Positions 34,160 through 42,152 of a stretch of DNA of 55,083 nt are shown piece by piece. The notes beneath the pieces were generated by a model, which was not told where the DNA came from, did not search any database, and was given only the letters and a program-made list of their open reading frames with translations. The stretch's first letter is position 1. The number at the start of each line of letters is the position of its first letter. The position numbers and the translations under genes were made by a program. Origin of the DNA: Gemmatimonadota bacterium (GTDB lineage: Bacteria; Gemmatimonadota; Gemmatimonadetes; Gemmatimonadales; Gemmatimonadaceae); NCBI GenBank assembly GCA_016871895.1, contig VHBO01000012.1, forward strand, positions 1 through 55,083, read 5' to 3'.

Positions 34160-35671
34160 ATGGCCGACCGCCTCCGCACCCGATTCCTCGTCATCGGCTC
34201 CGGCATCGCCGGACTCCACGCGGCGTGGCGCCTCTCCGACCACGGCGACGTCGTCGTCCTCACCAAGCGGACGCTGAAGGATTCCTCGACCGCGTGGGCG
34301 CAGGGCGGGATCGCGGCGGCGCTCGGGGCCGGGGATTCGCCGGCGCTGCACAAGGTCGACACGCTCGCGGCGGGCGCCGCGCTGTGCGATGCGGCCGCGG
34401 TCGAGGTGCTCGTGGCCGAGGGGCCGGCGCGCGTGCGGGAGCTCGCATCGGCGGGCGCCCGCTTCGACACCGATGACGTCGGTCGCTTCGCCCTCGGGCG
34501 GGAGGCGGCACACTCGCGGAAGCGGATCGTGCACGCGCGGGGCGACCAGACCGGGGCGGAGGTGGCGCGCACGTTGATCGAGCGCGTCCAGGAGCGACCG
34601 AACATCACCGTGCTCGAGACGGCGCGGGCGCTCGACCTCGTGCTCGTGCAGGGGCGGTGTGCCGGCGTCCGCGCCAACGTCGCCGGCCGTGCGCTGGAGA
34701 TCGTCGCGGACGCCACGGTGCTCGCGACGGGCGGGTGCGGCCAGATCTTCCGCTACACGACGAATCCCCTCGTCGCGACAGGCGACGGTTTCGCGATTGC
34801 GCAGCGGGCCGGGGCCCGCCTCGCCGATATGGAGTTCGTGCAGTTCCACCCGACCGCGCTCGACACGCCGGAGAATCCGCGCGCGCTGATCTCCGAGGCG
34901 GTCCGTGGCGAGGGCGCGACGCTCGTGGACGAGCACGGGATCCGCTTCATGGCGAAGCGCCACCGACTCGCCGAGCTCGCCCCACGCGATGTCGTCGCCC
35001 GCGAGATCTTCCGCGTGCAGCAGGGTGGCGGGCGCGTCTTCCTCGACGCGCGCCCGATGGCGCGGACCTTCGCGCGGCGCTTCCCGGGGATCCTGACGCT
35101 CTGTCTCGCGCGCGGGATCGACCCCCGACGCGAGCCGATCCCCGTCACACCGGCGGCGCACTATATGATGGGCGGGGTCGTCACCGACCTCGCCGGCCGA
35201 TCGAGTATCGAGCGGCTCTACGCCTGCGGCGAGGTCTCCCGCACCGGGGTCCACGGAGCGAACCGGCTCGCCTCGAACTCGCTGCTCGAAGGGCTCGTCT
35301 TCGCCGAGCGTGTGGCGCAGGACGCCGCGCATCAGCCGCGGCTGGCCAAGCTCCCCAAGGTGACGGCGTGGGACGTGGCGCTCGGCTACGACGCCGGGGC
35401 GGCGCAGGTCGCCGCGGACGAGGTGCGGCAGGTGATGTGGGCGCACGCCGGGATCGTCCGGCGCGCGGCGGGGCTCCGCACGGCGCGGCAACAGCTCGAG
35501 GGGATCGCGACGCGCCTCACGCCAGGGATGACCGAGGAGCGGAACCTCGTCGAAACGGCGCGGCTCGTCGTCGAGGCGGCGCTGCTCCGGAAGGAGTCCC
35601 GCGGCGGCCATTTCCGCAGTGACTTCCCGAAGCCGAAGGCGAAGTGGCGGGGACGGCACATCGAGTGGTGA
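34160..35671 (+). CDS. nadB: L-aspartate oxidase
   Basis: 503 aa. Flavoprotein oxidising L-aspartate to iminoaspartate, the first step of de novo NAD synthesis. The FAD dinucleotide motif VIGSGIAGLHAAW is at the N-terminus; STAWAQGGIAAAL, VLATGGCGQIFRYTTNP, EFVQFHPTAL and the family-specific GVHGANRLASNSLLEGLVF follow. The C-terminal helical domain ends in SDFPKPKAKWRGRHIEW. NadB passes electrons to oxygen, fumarate or quinone, which is relevant to the quinol oxidase genes downstream. There is no Shine-Dalgarno; the message looks leaderless. Confidence 0.95.
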   Translation: MADRLRTRFLVIGSGIAGLHAAWRLSDHGDVVVLTKRTLKDSSTAWAQGGIAAALGAGDSPALHKVDTLAAGAALCDAAAVEVLVAEGPARVRELASAGARFDTDDVGRFALGREAAHSRKRIVHARGDQTGAEVARTLIERVQERPNITVLETARALDLVLVQGRCAGVRANVAGRALEIVADATVLATGGCGQIFRYTTNPLVATGDGFAIAQRAGARLADMEFVQFHPTALDTPENPRALISEAVRGEGATLVDEHGIRFMAKRHRLAELAPRDVVAREIFRVQQGGGRVFLDARPMARTFARRFPGILTLCLARGIDPRREPIPVTPAAHYMMGGVVTDLAGRSSIERLYACGEVSRTGVHGANRLASNSLLEGLVFAERVAQDAAHQPRLAKLPKVTAWDVALGYDAGAAQVAADEVRQVMWAHAGIVRRAAGLRTARQQLEGIATRLTPGMTEERNLVETARLVVEAALLRKESRGGHFRSDFPKPKAKWRGRHIEW

Positions 35672-35673
35672 CG

Positions 35674-35761
35674 CGGCCCGGCGCCTGACCGGTCGTCCGG
35701 TGGGGCCGTGCCCCCAGCCGACCGCAGACCGGTCGCCCCGCGGGGCGTGAGCGCCGGGCCG
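35674..35761 (+). promoter_or_regulatory. large structured spacer between nadB and nadA
   Basis: CGGCCCGGCGC (35674-35684) and GCGCCGGGCCG (35751-35761) make a perfect 11-bp closing helix. Inside lie a hairpin TGGGG/CCCCA (35701-35716), a 14-nt palindrome (35734-35747) and two copies of GACCGGTC (35687-35694, 35727-35734). The layout is a multibranched RNA. It may be a nadB terminator or a leader of the nadA operon, although a TAAATT box (35802-35807) offers nadA a start after it. I cannot match it to a named riboswitch. Confidence 0.5.
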
Positions 35762-35816
35762 ACGGGGTTGGGAACGCTCGGGGGGCTCCGGGGCGTCCCA
35801 CTAAATTGAGCATGCT

Positions 35817-36827
35817 ATGTCCAGCCCCGACACCACCCTCGCCGACCTGACCGCCCTCCACGCCCGCATCCGCGCCCTCGCCGCAGAGCGGGGCGCGGTC
35901 ATCCTCGCGCACAACTACGAGCGCCCCGAAGTCCAGGACGTCGCCGACTTCGTTGGAGACTCCCTCGGCCTCTCCCGGGAGGCGGCGCGGACCGACGCGC
36001 AGGTGATCGTCTTCTGCGGCGTGCATTTCATGGCGGAGACCGCGGCGATCCTCTCCCCGGAGAAGACGGTGTTGCTCCCCGACCTCGCCGCGGGGTGCTC
36101 GCTCGCCGATACCATCGACGCGGCCCAACTGCGCGCCTGGAAGGTGGAGCACCCCGGGGCCGTGGTGGTCGCCTACGTGAACACGAGCGCCGAGGTGAAG
36201 GGGGAGGCCGACTACTGCTGCACCTCGGGGAACGCCGTCGAGGTCATCAACGCCATCCCCGCGGACCGCGAGATCCTCTTCCTCCCCGATATGTACCTCG
36301 GCGCGCACGTGCGTCGCATCACCGGGCGCGAGAACATCCGCGTCTGGATGGGAGAGTGCCACGTGCACGCGGGAATCGACCCGGAGAACATCCGGCGACA
36401 GCGCGCGTTGCACCCAGAGGCCGAGTTCCTGATTCATCCCGAATGCGGCTGCGCCACGAGTGTCGTCGAGGCGGTGAGCGCTGGCGATGTGGATCCCACC
36501 GGGGTCCACATCCTCTCCACCGAGGGGATGATCCAGCGGCCCGGCGCGTCGGCCGCTGACACCTTCATCGTCGCCACCGAGGTGGGGATCCTGCATCGCC
36601 TGCAGCGCGCGTATCCGGGGAAGACCTTCCACGCAGCGAATGAGCGCGCGTCGTGCGCGTATATGAAGGTCACGACGCTTCCGAAGGTGCTCGGGGCGCT
36701 GGGGCGGATGGAGCATCGCATCACCGTGGCGCCCGACGTGGCGGCGCGCGCACGGCTCGCAATCGAGCGGATGGTGGCGATCGGCGGCGCGACGCCGGCC
36801 GGTCCCGGCGTGGATCCCGGCGAATGA
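35817..36827 (+). CDS. nadA: Quinolinate synthase
   Basis: 336 aa. [4Fe-4S] enzyme condensing iminoaspartate with dihydroxyacetone phosphate to quinolinate. Family motifs: VILAHNYERPEVQDVADFVG, VFCGVHFMAETAAILSP, CSLADTIDAAQL, GECHVHAGIDPENI, LIHPECGCATSV and ERASCAYMKVTTLP, which together supply the cluster cysteines and substrate histidines. TAAATT lies 9 nt before the ATG, so the leader would be only 2-4 nt. The stop overlaps nadC. Confidence 0.95.
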   Translation: MSSPDTTLADLTALHARIRALAAERGAVILAHNYERPEVQDVADFVGDSLGLSREAARTDAQVIVFCGVHFMAETAAILSPEKTVLLPDLAAGCSLADTIDAAQLRAWKVEHPGAVVVAYVNTSAEVKGEADYCCTSGNAVEVINAIPADREILFLPDMYLGAHVRRITGRENIRVWMGECHVHAGIDPENIRRQRALHPEAEFLIHPECGCATSVVEAVSAGDVDPTGVHILSTEGMIQRPGASAADTFIVATEVGILHRLQRAYPGKTFHAANERASCAYMKVTTLPKVLGALGRMEHRITVAPDVAARARLAIERMVAIGGATPAGPGVDPGE

Positions 36828-37669
36828 CCTTCCCCCTCGAGCCGGACGCGCTCGCGCAGCTGGTGCGCGCGGCGCTCGAGGAGGATCGCGCGTTCGACGA
36901 CATCACCACGCGCGCCACCGTCCCCGCCGACCGACGCGTGCGCGCGCAACTCGTCGCGCGGCGTGAGGGGATGCTCGCCGGCGGGCCGCTCGCGGTGGCG
37001 GCCTTCCACGCGCTCGACCCGGCGCTCCGGATCCAGGTGTGGCTGCACGACGGCGCGACGCTCGTCCGCGGAGCGGTCGTCCTCGAGGTGGAGGGCGCGG
37101 CGCGCGCGATCCTCAGCGCGGAGCGCGTGGCGCTCAACTTCGTCCAGCGGCTCTCCGGCGTGGCGAGCCTCACCGCCGCGTATGCGCTCGCGATCCGCGG
37201 GACGACCGCTCACCTCGTCGATACGCGCAAGACGACGCCTGGGTGGCGCGATCTCGAGAAGTACGCGGTACGCTGCGGCGGCGGGGAGAACCACCGCCGC
37301 GACCTCGCCGATGCGGTGCTCATCAAGGACAATCATCTCACGGCCTGTGACGGCGATGTCGGCGAGGCGGTGCGGCGTGCACGCGCGTCGGCGCCCGAGG
37401 GGATGATCGTGCAACTCGAGTGCGACACGCTCGACCAGGTGCGCGCCGCCGTCGAGACCGGGGTGGATGGCGTCCTCCTCGACAATATGCCGCTCGAGAC
37501 GCTCCGCGCCGCGGTGACAGTCTGTCGCGGGCGTTGCTGGACCGAGGCGTCCGGCGGGGTGACCCTCGAGACGATCCGCGCGATCGCCGAGGCCGGCGTC
37601 GATCGCATCTCGGTCGGCGCGCTCACGCACTCCGCGTCAGCGCTCGACCTCGCCCTCGACGTCGTATGA
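36824..37669 (+). CDS. nadC: Quinolinate phosphoribosyltransferase
   Basis: 281 aa. Converts quinolinate and PRPP to nicotinate mononucleotide. EDRAFDDITTRATVP at the N-terminus, ERVALNFVQRLSGVASLT, VDTRKTTPGWRDLEKYAVRCGGGENHR with the substrate-binding Arg/His/Lys residues, LIKDNHLTACDGD and SGGVTLETIRAIAEAGVDRISVG are conserved. It overlaps nadA upstream and cydA downstream by ATGA, so translation of NAD and oxidase genes is coupled. Confidence 0.95.
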   Translation: MTFPLEPDALAQLVRAALEEDRAFDDITTRATVPADRRVRAQLVARREGMLAGGPLAVAAFHALDPALRIQVWLHDGATLVRGAVVLEVEGAARAILSAERVALNFVQRLSGVASLTAAYALAIRGTTAHLVDTRKTTPGWRDLEKYAVRCGGGENHRRDLADAVLIKDNHLTACDGDVGEAVRRARASAPEGMIVQLECDTLDQVRAAVETGVDGVLLDNMPLETLRAAVTVCRGRCWTEASGGVTLETIRAIAEAGVDRISVGALTHSASALDLALDVV

Positions 37670-38967
37670 GCGATCTCCTCGCCGCCCGTGGGCAGATGGC
37701 GATGTCCCTCGCCTTCCACATCATCTTCGCGGTGCTCGGGATCGGGATGCCGCTCCTGATGGTGCTCGCGGAACGCGAGTGGATGCGCACCGGGGAGACG
37801 GTCTGGCTCGACCTCGCGAAGCGGTGGGCGAAAGGGACGGCGATCCTCTTCGCGATCGGTGCGGTCAGCGGTACGGTCCTCTCGTTCGAACTCGGGCTCC
37901 TCTGGCCCGGCTTCATGGAGTACGCGGGCGCGATCATCGGGATGCCTTTCTCACTCGAGGGATTCGCCTTCTTCACCGAAGCGATCTTCCTCGGCGTCTA
38001 CCTCTACGGTTGGAATCGGCTCACGCCGCGGGCGCACTGGTGGTCGGGTGTGGCGGTCACCGTGAGCGGGATGATCTCCGGCGTCTTCGTCGTGCTCGCC
38101 AACGCGTGGATGAACGCGCCGACGGGGTTCCGGCTGGTCGATGGCCGACCGGTCGACATCGACCCGATCGCGGCGATGCTCAACCCCGCCGCGCTCCCGC
38201 AGGCGCTGCATCTGACCCTCGCCGCCGTCGCGGCCACGGGAATCGCCATCGCCGGGATCAGCGCCGTCGCGCTGCGTCGGGATCCGACTGACCTGGTGCA
38301 TCGCGCCGCGCTCCGGCTCGCGCTCTGGGTCGCGGTCCCCGCCTCGCTCCTGCAGGTGGTGAGCGGCGATCTCTCTGCGAAGTTCCTCGCCGAGCATCAG
38401 CCGGTGAAGCTCGCGGCGATGGAGGGGCACTTCGAGACGGCGCGCGGTGCCGCGCTGCGCATCGGCGGCATCCCCGACGAGGCCGCGAGCACCACGCGGT
38501 ACGCGATCGAGATCCCGAGGATGCTCTCGGTGCTCGCCTTCGGGGATCCGAATGCCGAGGTGAAGGGGCTCGAGGCGGTGCCACGCGACGAGTGGCCGCC
38601 GGTGCTGATCACCCATCTGGCCTTCCAGGTGATGGTCGGGCTCGGGACGCTGATGGCGTTCGCCTCGCTTTGGGTCGTGGTCTGCTGGGTGCGCCGCCGT
38701 GACGTGGTGGAGGACCGCCGGCTCCTCACGCTGCTCGCCTGGCTGATGCCCGCGGGGTTCATCGCCGTGGAGGCGGGGTGGGTCGTGACGGAGGTGGGAC
38801 GGCAGCCGTGGATCATCCACGGGGTGATGCGGACCGCCGATGCGGTGACGCCGATGCCGGGCCTCGCGGCACCCTTCGCCCTCTTCACGCTCCTCTACCT
38901 CTTCCTCGGCGCCGTCGTTTGTTGGCTCCTCTGGACGCAGATCGTGAAGGGGCACGCGCATGCCTGA
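37666..38967 (+). CDS. cydA: Cytochrome bd-type quinol oxidase subunit I (short Q-loop)
   Basis: 433 aa. Membrane subunit carrying haems and the quinol site. His18 in MSLAFHIIFAVLGIGMP is the high-spin haem ligand position; FSLEGFAFFTEAIFLGVYLYGWNRL, HLTLAAVAATGI and VVTEVGRQPWIIHGVMRTAD with the GRQPW motif are typical. It is much shorter than E. coli CydA (about 520 aa), as in the short-Q-loop or cyanide-insensitive branch. It accepts electrons from quinol, which may include those released by NadB. It overlaps nadC and cydB. Confidence 0.93.
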   Translation: MSDLLAARGQMAMSLAFHIIFAVLGIGMPLLMVLAEREWMRTGETVWLDLAKRWAKGTAILFAIGAVSGTVLSFELGLLWPGFMEYAGAIIGMPFSLEGFAFFTEAIFLGVYLYGWNRLTPRAHWWSGVAVTVSGMISGVFVVLANAWMNAPTGFRLVDGRPVDIDPIAAMLNPAALPQALHLTLAAVAATGIAIAGISAVALRRDPTDLVHRAALRLALWVAVPASLLQVVSGDLSAKFLAEHQPVKLAAMEGHFETARGAALRIGGIPDEAASTTRYAIEIPRMLSVLAFGDPNAEVKGLEAVPRDEWPPVLITHLAFQVMVGLGTLMAFASLWVVVCWVRRRDVVEDRRLLTLLAWLMPAGFIAVEAGWVVTEVGRQPWIIHGVMRTADAVTPMPGLAAPFALFTLLYLFLGAVVCWLLWTQIVKGHAHA

Positions 38968-40036
38968 GGCGTCGCCGCTCGCCGTCGGCATCGCCACGCT
39001 CGTGATGGTCGCACTAAACGCGTACGTGGTGCTCGGCGGCGCCGATTTCGGCGCCGGCGTCTGGGATCTCCTGGCGCGCGGGCCGCGCGCCGAACGCCAG
39101 CGGGCGGCGATCGCCGACGGCATCGGCCCGATCTGGGAGGCGAACCACGTTTGGCTCATCTTCGTGGTCGTCTTGCTCTTCAGCTGCTTCCCACCCGTCT
39201 ATGCGCACCTCTCCACGGTGCTGCACATCCCGCTCACGCTGATGCTCGTGGGCGTCGTGCTGCGCGGCTCCGCCTTCACCTTCCGCGCCTACGACTCGAC
39301 CGACTCGCCGGTGCAGCGGCAGTGGGGACGAATCTTCGCCGTCTCGAGTACGGTGACGCCGGTGCTGCTCGGGATGTGTGTTGGGGCGAATGCGTCGGGT
39401 GCGCTCGCGGTCCCCGCGGACGGGGACTTCGTCACGCGCTATGTGGCACCCTGGCTTTCCCCCTTCACGGTAACAATCGGCCTCCTCGGGCTCGCCGTCT
39501 TCGCCTTCCTCGCCGCGGTCTATCTCGCGGTGGAGATCACCGAACCGGAGTTGCAGGAGGATTTCCGCGCGATGGCGCTGCGGGCCGCGGTCGCCGTCGC
39601 CCTGCTCGCGCTGGCGGGGCTCTGGTTCGGCCGCGGGACGTTCGCCGAAGTCACGGCGGCACTGACGGGGCGACCGCTCACGCTGCTGTTCCAAACGCTC
39701 ACCGCCATCGCCGCAGTGACGACGCTCGTCGCACTCTGGCGCCGACGGTATCGCGTCGCCCAGGGGGCAGCGATCCTCCAGGTGAGCGGAATCGTCTGGG
39801 GCTGGGGGTATGCGCAGTATCCGGCACTCGTGCCCGGTGTGCACACCATCGGCAGCGCGGCCGCCCCGGCAATCACGCTCCGACTCGTCGCCATCGGCAC
39901 CGCCGTCGGACTGGTGATCCTCCTGCCATCGCTCGCCTACCTCTTCCGCCTCTTCAAGGCGGAGACGACGCGGCCGTTCGTGCGCGTGGACACGGCGGAG
40001 CATCCCGTCCCGACGCCGCCGAGGGCGAGTCGATGA
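38960..40036 (+). CDS. cydB: Cytochrome bd-type quinol oxidase subunit II
   Basis: 358 aa, eight or more membrane helices. ALNAYVVLGGADFGAGVWDLLARG, IGPIWEANHVWLIFVVVLLFSCFPPVYA and RGSAFTFRAYD are the conserved N-terminal features. It pairs with CydA to form the oxidase. Its start overlaps cydA by 8 nt and its stop overlaps a small zinc-ribbon gene by 4 nt. No CydX-like single-helix peptide was seen. Confidence 0.94.
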   Translation: MPEASPLAVGIATLVMVALNAYVVLGGADFGAGVWDLLARGPRAERQRAAIADGIGPIWEANHVWLIFVVVLLFSCFPPVYAHLSTVLHIPLTLMLVGVVLRGSAFTFRAYDSTDSPVQRQWGRIFAVSSTVTPVLLGMCVGANASGALAVPADGDFVTRYVAPWLSPFTVTIGLLGLAVFAFLAAVYLAVEITEPELQEDFRAMALRAAVAVALLALAGLWFGRGTFAEVTAALTGRPLTLLFQTLTAIAAVTTLVALWRRRYRVAQGAAILQVSGIVWGWGYAQYPALVPGVHTIGSAAAPAITLRLVAIGTAVGLVILLPSLAYLFRLFKAETTRPFVRVDTAEHPVPTPPRASR

Positions 40037-40245
40037 GCGTGTCGGGTGGTACCGGCGGTGATGGAGCGGACCGCTCCCCCGTGACTCGAGAGACGATGCC
40101 GTTCGGCACCGTCAGTTCGACTGGTGACGGTCCTGCGGTCGGAGAGCACTGCGATTACTGCGGCTCGACCGCGCTCCGTTGGCGGAAATGCAAGCTCATC
40201 TGCGAGTCGTGCGCACAGATCAACAAGTCCTGCGCCGACCTCTGA
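40033..40245 (+). CDS. Small zinc-ribbon protein downstream of cydB
   Basis: 70 aa. A disordered Gly/Ser/Thr-rich first half is followed by a zinc ribbon, CDYCGSTALRWRKCKLICESC, giving a CxxC...CxxC pair plus extra Cys, then INKSCADL. There is no membrane helix or signal, so it should be cytoplasmic. The ATGA overlap with cydB makes it the last gene of the nadA-nadC-cydAB chain. A role in oxidase assembly or regulation is possible but not shown. It is too short for most gene callers but the motif and coupling support it. Confidence 0.78.
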   Translation: MSVSGGTGGDGADRSPVTRETMPFGTVSSTGDGPAVGEHCDYCGSTALRWRKCKLICESCAQINKSCADL

Positions 40246-40255
40246 CGCGCTGAGT

Positions 40256-40289
40256 CTCGGACGCCGGTGCCGTTCGTGCGACGTCCGAG
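40256..40289. terminator. hairpin between convergent genes
   Basis: CTCGGACG (40256-40263) pairs with CGTCCGAG (40282-40289) over an 18-nt loop, within the 53-nt gap between the zinc-ribbon gene and the minus-strand DUF255 gene. No T-tract. Confidence 0.55.
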
Positions 40290-40298
40290 CGCAGCCGA

Positions 40299-42134
40299 CT
40301 AGAACGGCGCGCAGCCGTCCGGACCGCAGATGGGAGGCGGTGGTGGGCCGTACACCGCGCGGTCCGCGACGCCCAGCAGATGTCCGAAGGCCAGCGGGGA
40401 CCGACGCATCGGTTCACAAAGCGTCGCGAGCGCCTGCGTGGCGCGCGCCCGGGCACCGGCATCGCCCGCGCGTTCGGCCATCAGCAGCTGGAGTTCGATC
40501 GCGAGCGACGTCCCCGATGGCATCGCGTTGTCGGTCACGTCGCGTGGCCGCGTGACGAGCCGCTCAGCATCGTGCGCCGTGTCGAAGAACGCCCCCACCT
40601 CCGCATCCCAGAACCACTGAACGGTGGCGTCGGCGAGTTGACGCGCCGCGTCGAACCAGGCGCCGTCCCCCGTCAGCTCGTGGAGCGCGAGGAAGCCGAG
40701 CCCGACCGCGGCGTGATCCTCGAGGAAGCCGGGGATCATCGCGCGCCCGTCACGCCAGCTCCGGTAGATCCGCCCGTCGACCATCATCTGGTCGCGGAGG
40801 AAGCGCCCGTTCGCGAGTGCTGCATCGCGGAGCCCGTCGTCTGCAAAGGCGAAGGCCCCTTCGGCCATCGCGCGGAGCATCAATCCGTTCCACGCCGCGA
40901 GGACCTTCTCGTCGCGCCCGGGCCGCTCGCGTGGTGCACGGGCCTCGAAGAGCACACGCCGGCAGCGTTCGAGTCGTGCGGCGGCATCTTCGGCGTCCAG
41001 GCCGAGCGTCGCCGCCACCTCGGCGAGCGGTCGCGCGGCGTGGAGGATGTTCGCCCCCTCGAAGTTCCCCTCGGCCGTCACGCCCCAGTGCGCGATCGCC
41101 AGCGCGGCGTCGTCGCCGAGGAGATGCTCGAGCTCCGTGAGCGACCAGATGTAGAAGCGTCCCTCGTGGCCCTCGCTGTCCGCGTCGAGCGAGGCGTACC
41201 AGCCCCCAGCCGGGTCGGTCATCTCGCGGCGCACCCAGTCGAACGTGCGGTCGGTCACCGTCTTCACGGCGTCGTCCCCGGAGGCCTGCCAGAGATGCAC
41301 GCCGAGCCGCGCGAGGAGCGCGTTGTCGTAGAGCATCTTCTCGAAGTGCGGGACGAGCCAGACCGCGTCGACGGCGTAGCGATGGAACCCGCCGCCGAGC
41401 TGGTCGTGGATCCCACCGTCGTGCATCCGCCGGACGGTGTGGCGCACCATCGTGAGCGCGTCGGCGTCGCCGGTGCGCCGCCAGTGACGGAGGAGGGCGT
41501 CGAGGAGCTGCGGCTGCGGGAACTTCGGCGCGCGCCCGAAGCCGCCCTGCGCGACGTCGTACCAGTTCCGCATCGCACGGACGGTGTCGGCGAGCTCGTC
41601 GGCGGTGAGTGCGGCGCCGGCGCTCGTCGGCCCTTCGGCCGCCGCGTAGATCTTCGTGAGCGATGCCGCGCCGGCGAGGACCTCGTCACGCCGCGTCCGC
41701 CACGCCTCCGAGACCGAGACGAGGACGCGCCGGAACGACGGCATCCCGTGCCGATCCTCCGGCGGGTAGTACGTGCCTCCGTAGAACGGCACGCCCTCCG
41801 GCGTCAGGAACATCGTCATCGGCCAGCCCCCGTGCCCGGTGATCGCCTGCACCGCCTGCATATAGATCGCATCGAGGTCGGGGCGTTCCTCGCGGTCGAC
41901 CTTCACGTTCACGAAGAGGTCGTTCATCATCCGAGTCGTCACGTCGTCCTCGAAGGACTCGTGCGCCATCACGTGGCACCAATGACAGGCGGCGTAGCCG
42001 ATGCTCAGCAGGATCGGGCGGTCCTCGGCGGCGGCCCGCGCGAGGGCCTCGGGCCCCCACTCGTACCAGTCGACCGGGTTCTCCGCGTGCTGCTGGAGGT
42101 AGGGGCTGGCGGCGGACGCGAGACGGTTGGGCAT
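40299..42134 (-). CDS. DUF255 thioredoxin-like/six-hairpin protein (YyaL/SPATA20 family)
   Basis: 611 aa from the ATG at 42132-42134. The N-terminal thioredoxin-like domain has [16 protein letters not shown] and [17 protein letters not shown] with a CxxC-type pair. A large alpha/alpha toroid (residues ~190-580) contains [21 protein letters not shown] and [18 protein letters not shown], the family's conserved blocks. Its biochemical function is not established. The C-terminus ends in a Pro-rich [15 protein letters not shown] with two Cys. The start lies 18 nt from the divergent GT39 gene. Confidence 0.9.
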   Translation of the reverse strand: MPNRLASAASPYLQQHAENPVDWYEWGPEALARAAAEDRPILLSIGYAACHWCHVMAHESFEDDVTTRMMNDLFVNVKVDREERPDLDAIYMQAVQAITGHGGWPMTMFLTPEGVPFYGGTYYPPEDRHGMPSFRRVLVSVSEAWRTRRDEVLAGAASLTKIYAAAEGPTSAGAALTADELADTVRAMRNWYDVAQGGFGRAPKFPQPQLLDALLRHWRRTGDADALTMVRHTVRRMHDGGIHDQLGGGFHRYAVDAVWLVPHFEKMLYDNALLARLGVHLWQASGDDAVKTVTDRTFDWVRREMTDPAGGWYASLDADSEGHEGRFYIWSLTELEHLLGDDAALAIAHWGVTAEGNFEGANILHAARPLAEVAATLGLDAEDAAARLERCRRVLFEARAPRERPGRDEKVLAAWNGLMLRAMAEGAFAFADDGLRDAALANGRFLRDQMMVDGRIYRSWRDGRAMIPGFLEDHAAVGLGFLALHELTGDGAWFDAARQLADATVQWFWDAEVGAFFDTAHDAERLVTRPRDVTDNAMPSGTSLAIELQLLMAERAGDAGARARATQALATLCEPMRRSPLAFGHLLGVADRAVYGPPPPPICGPDGCAPF

Positions 42135-42137
42135 CGG

Positions 42138-42150
42138 TAGATTGAGGATA
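42138..42150. promoter_or_regulatory. compact divergent promoter, DUF255 gene and GT39 gene
   Basis: Plus strand TAGATT (42138-42143) is 9 nt before the ATG at 42153. Minus strand TATCCT (42150-42145) is 10 nt before the ATG at 42134. The start codons are 18 nt apart, so both messages should have leaders of only a few bases. Confidence 0.45.
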
Positions 42151-42152
42151 CC

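Noticed and set aside
33119-35659. 846-aa minus-strand open frame opposite nadB
   Set aside because: Covers nadB and part of the nucleoside transporter in other frames; composition typical of an antisense shadow.
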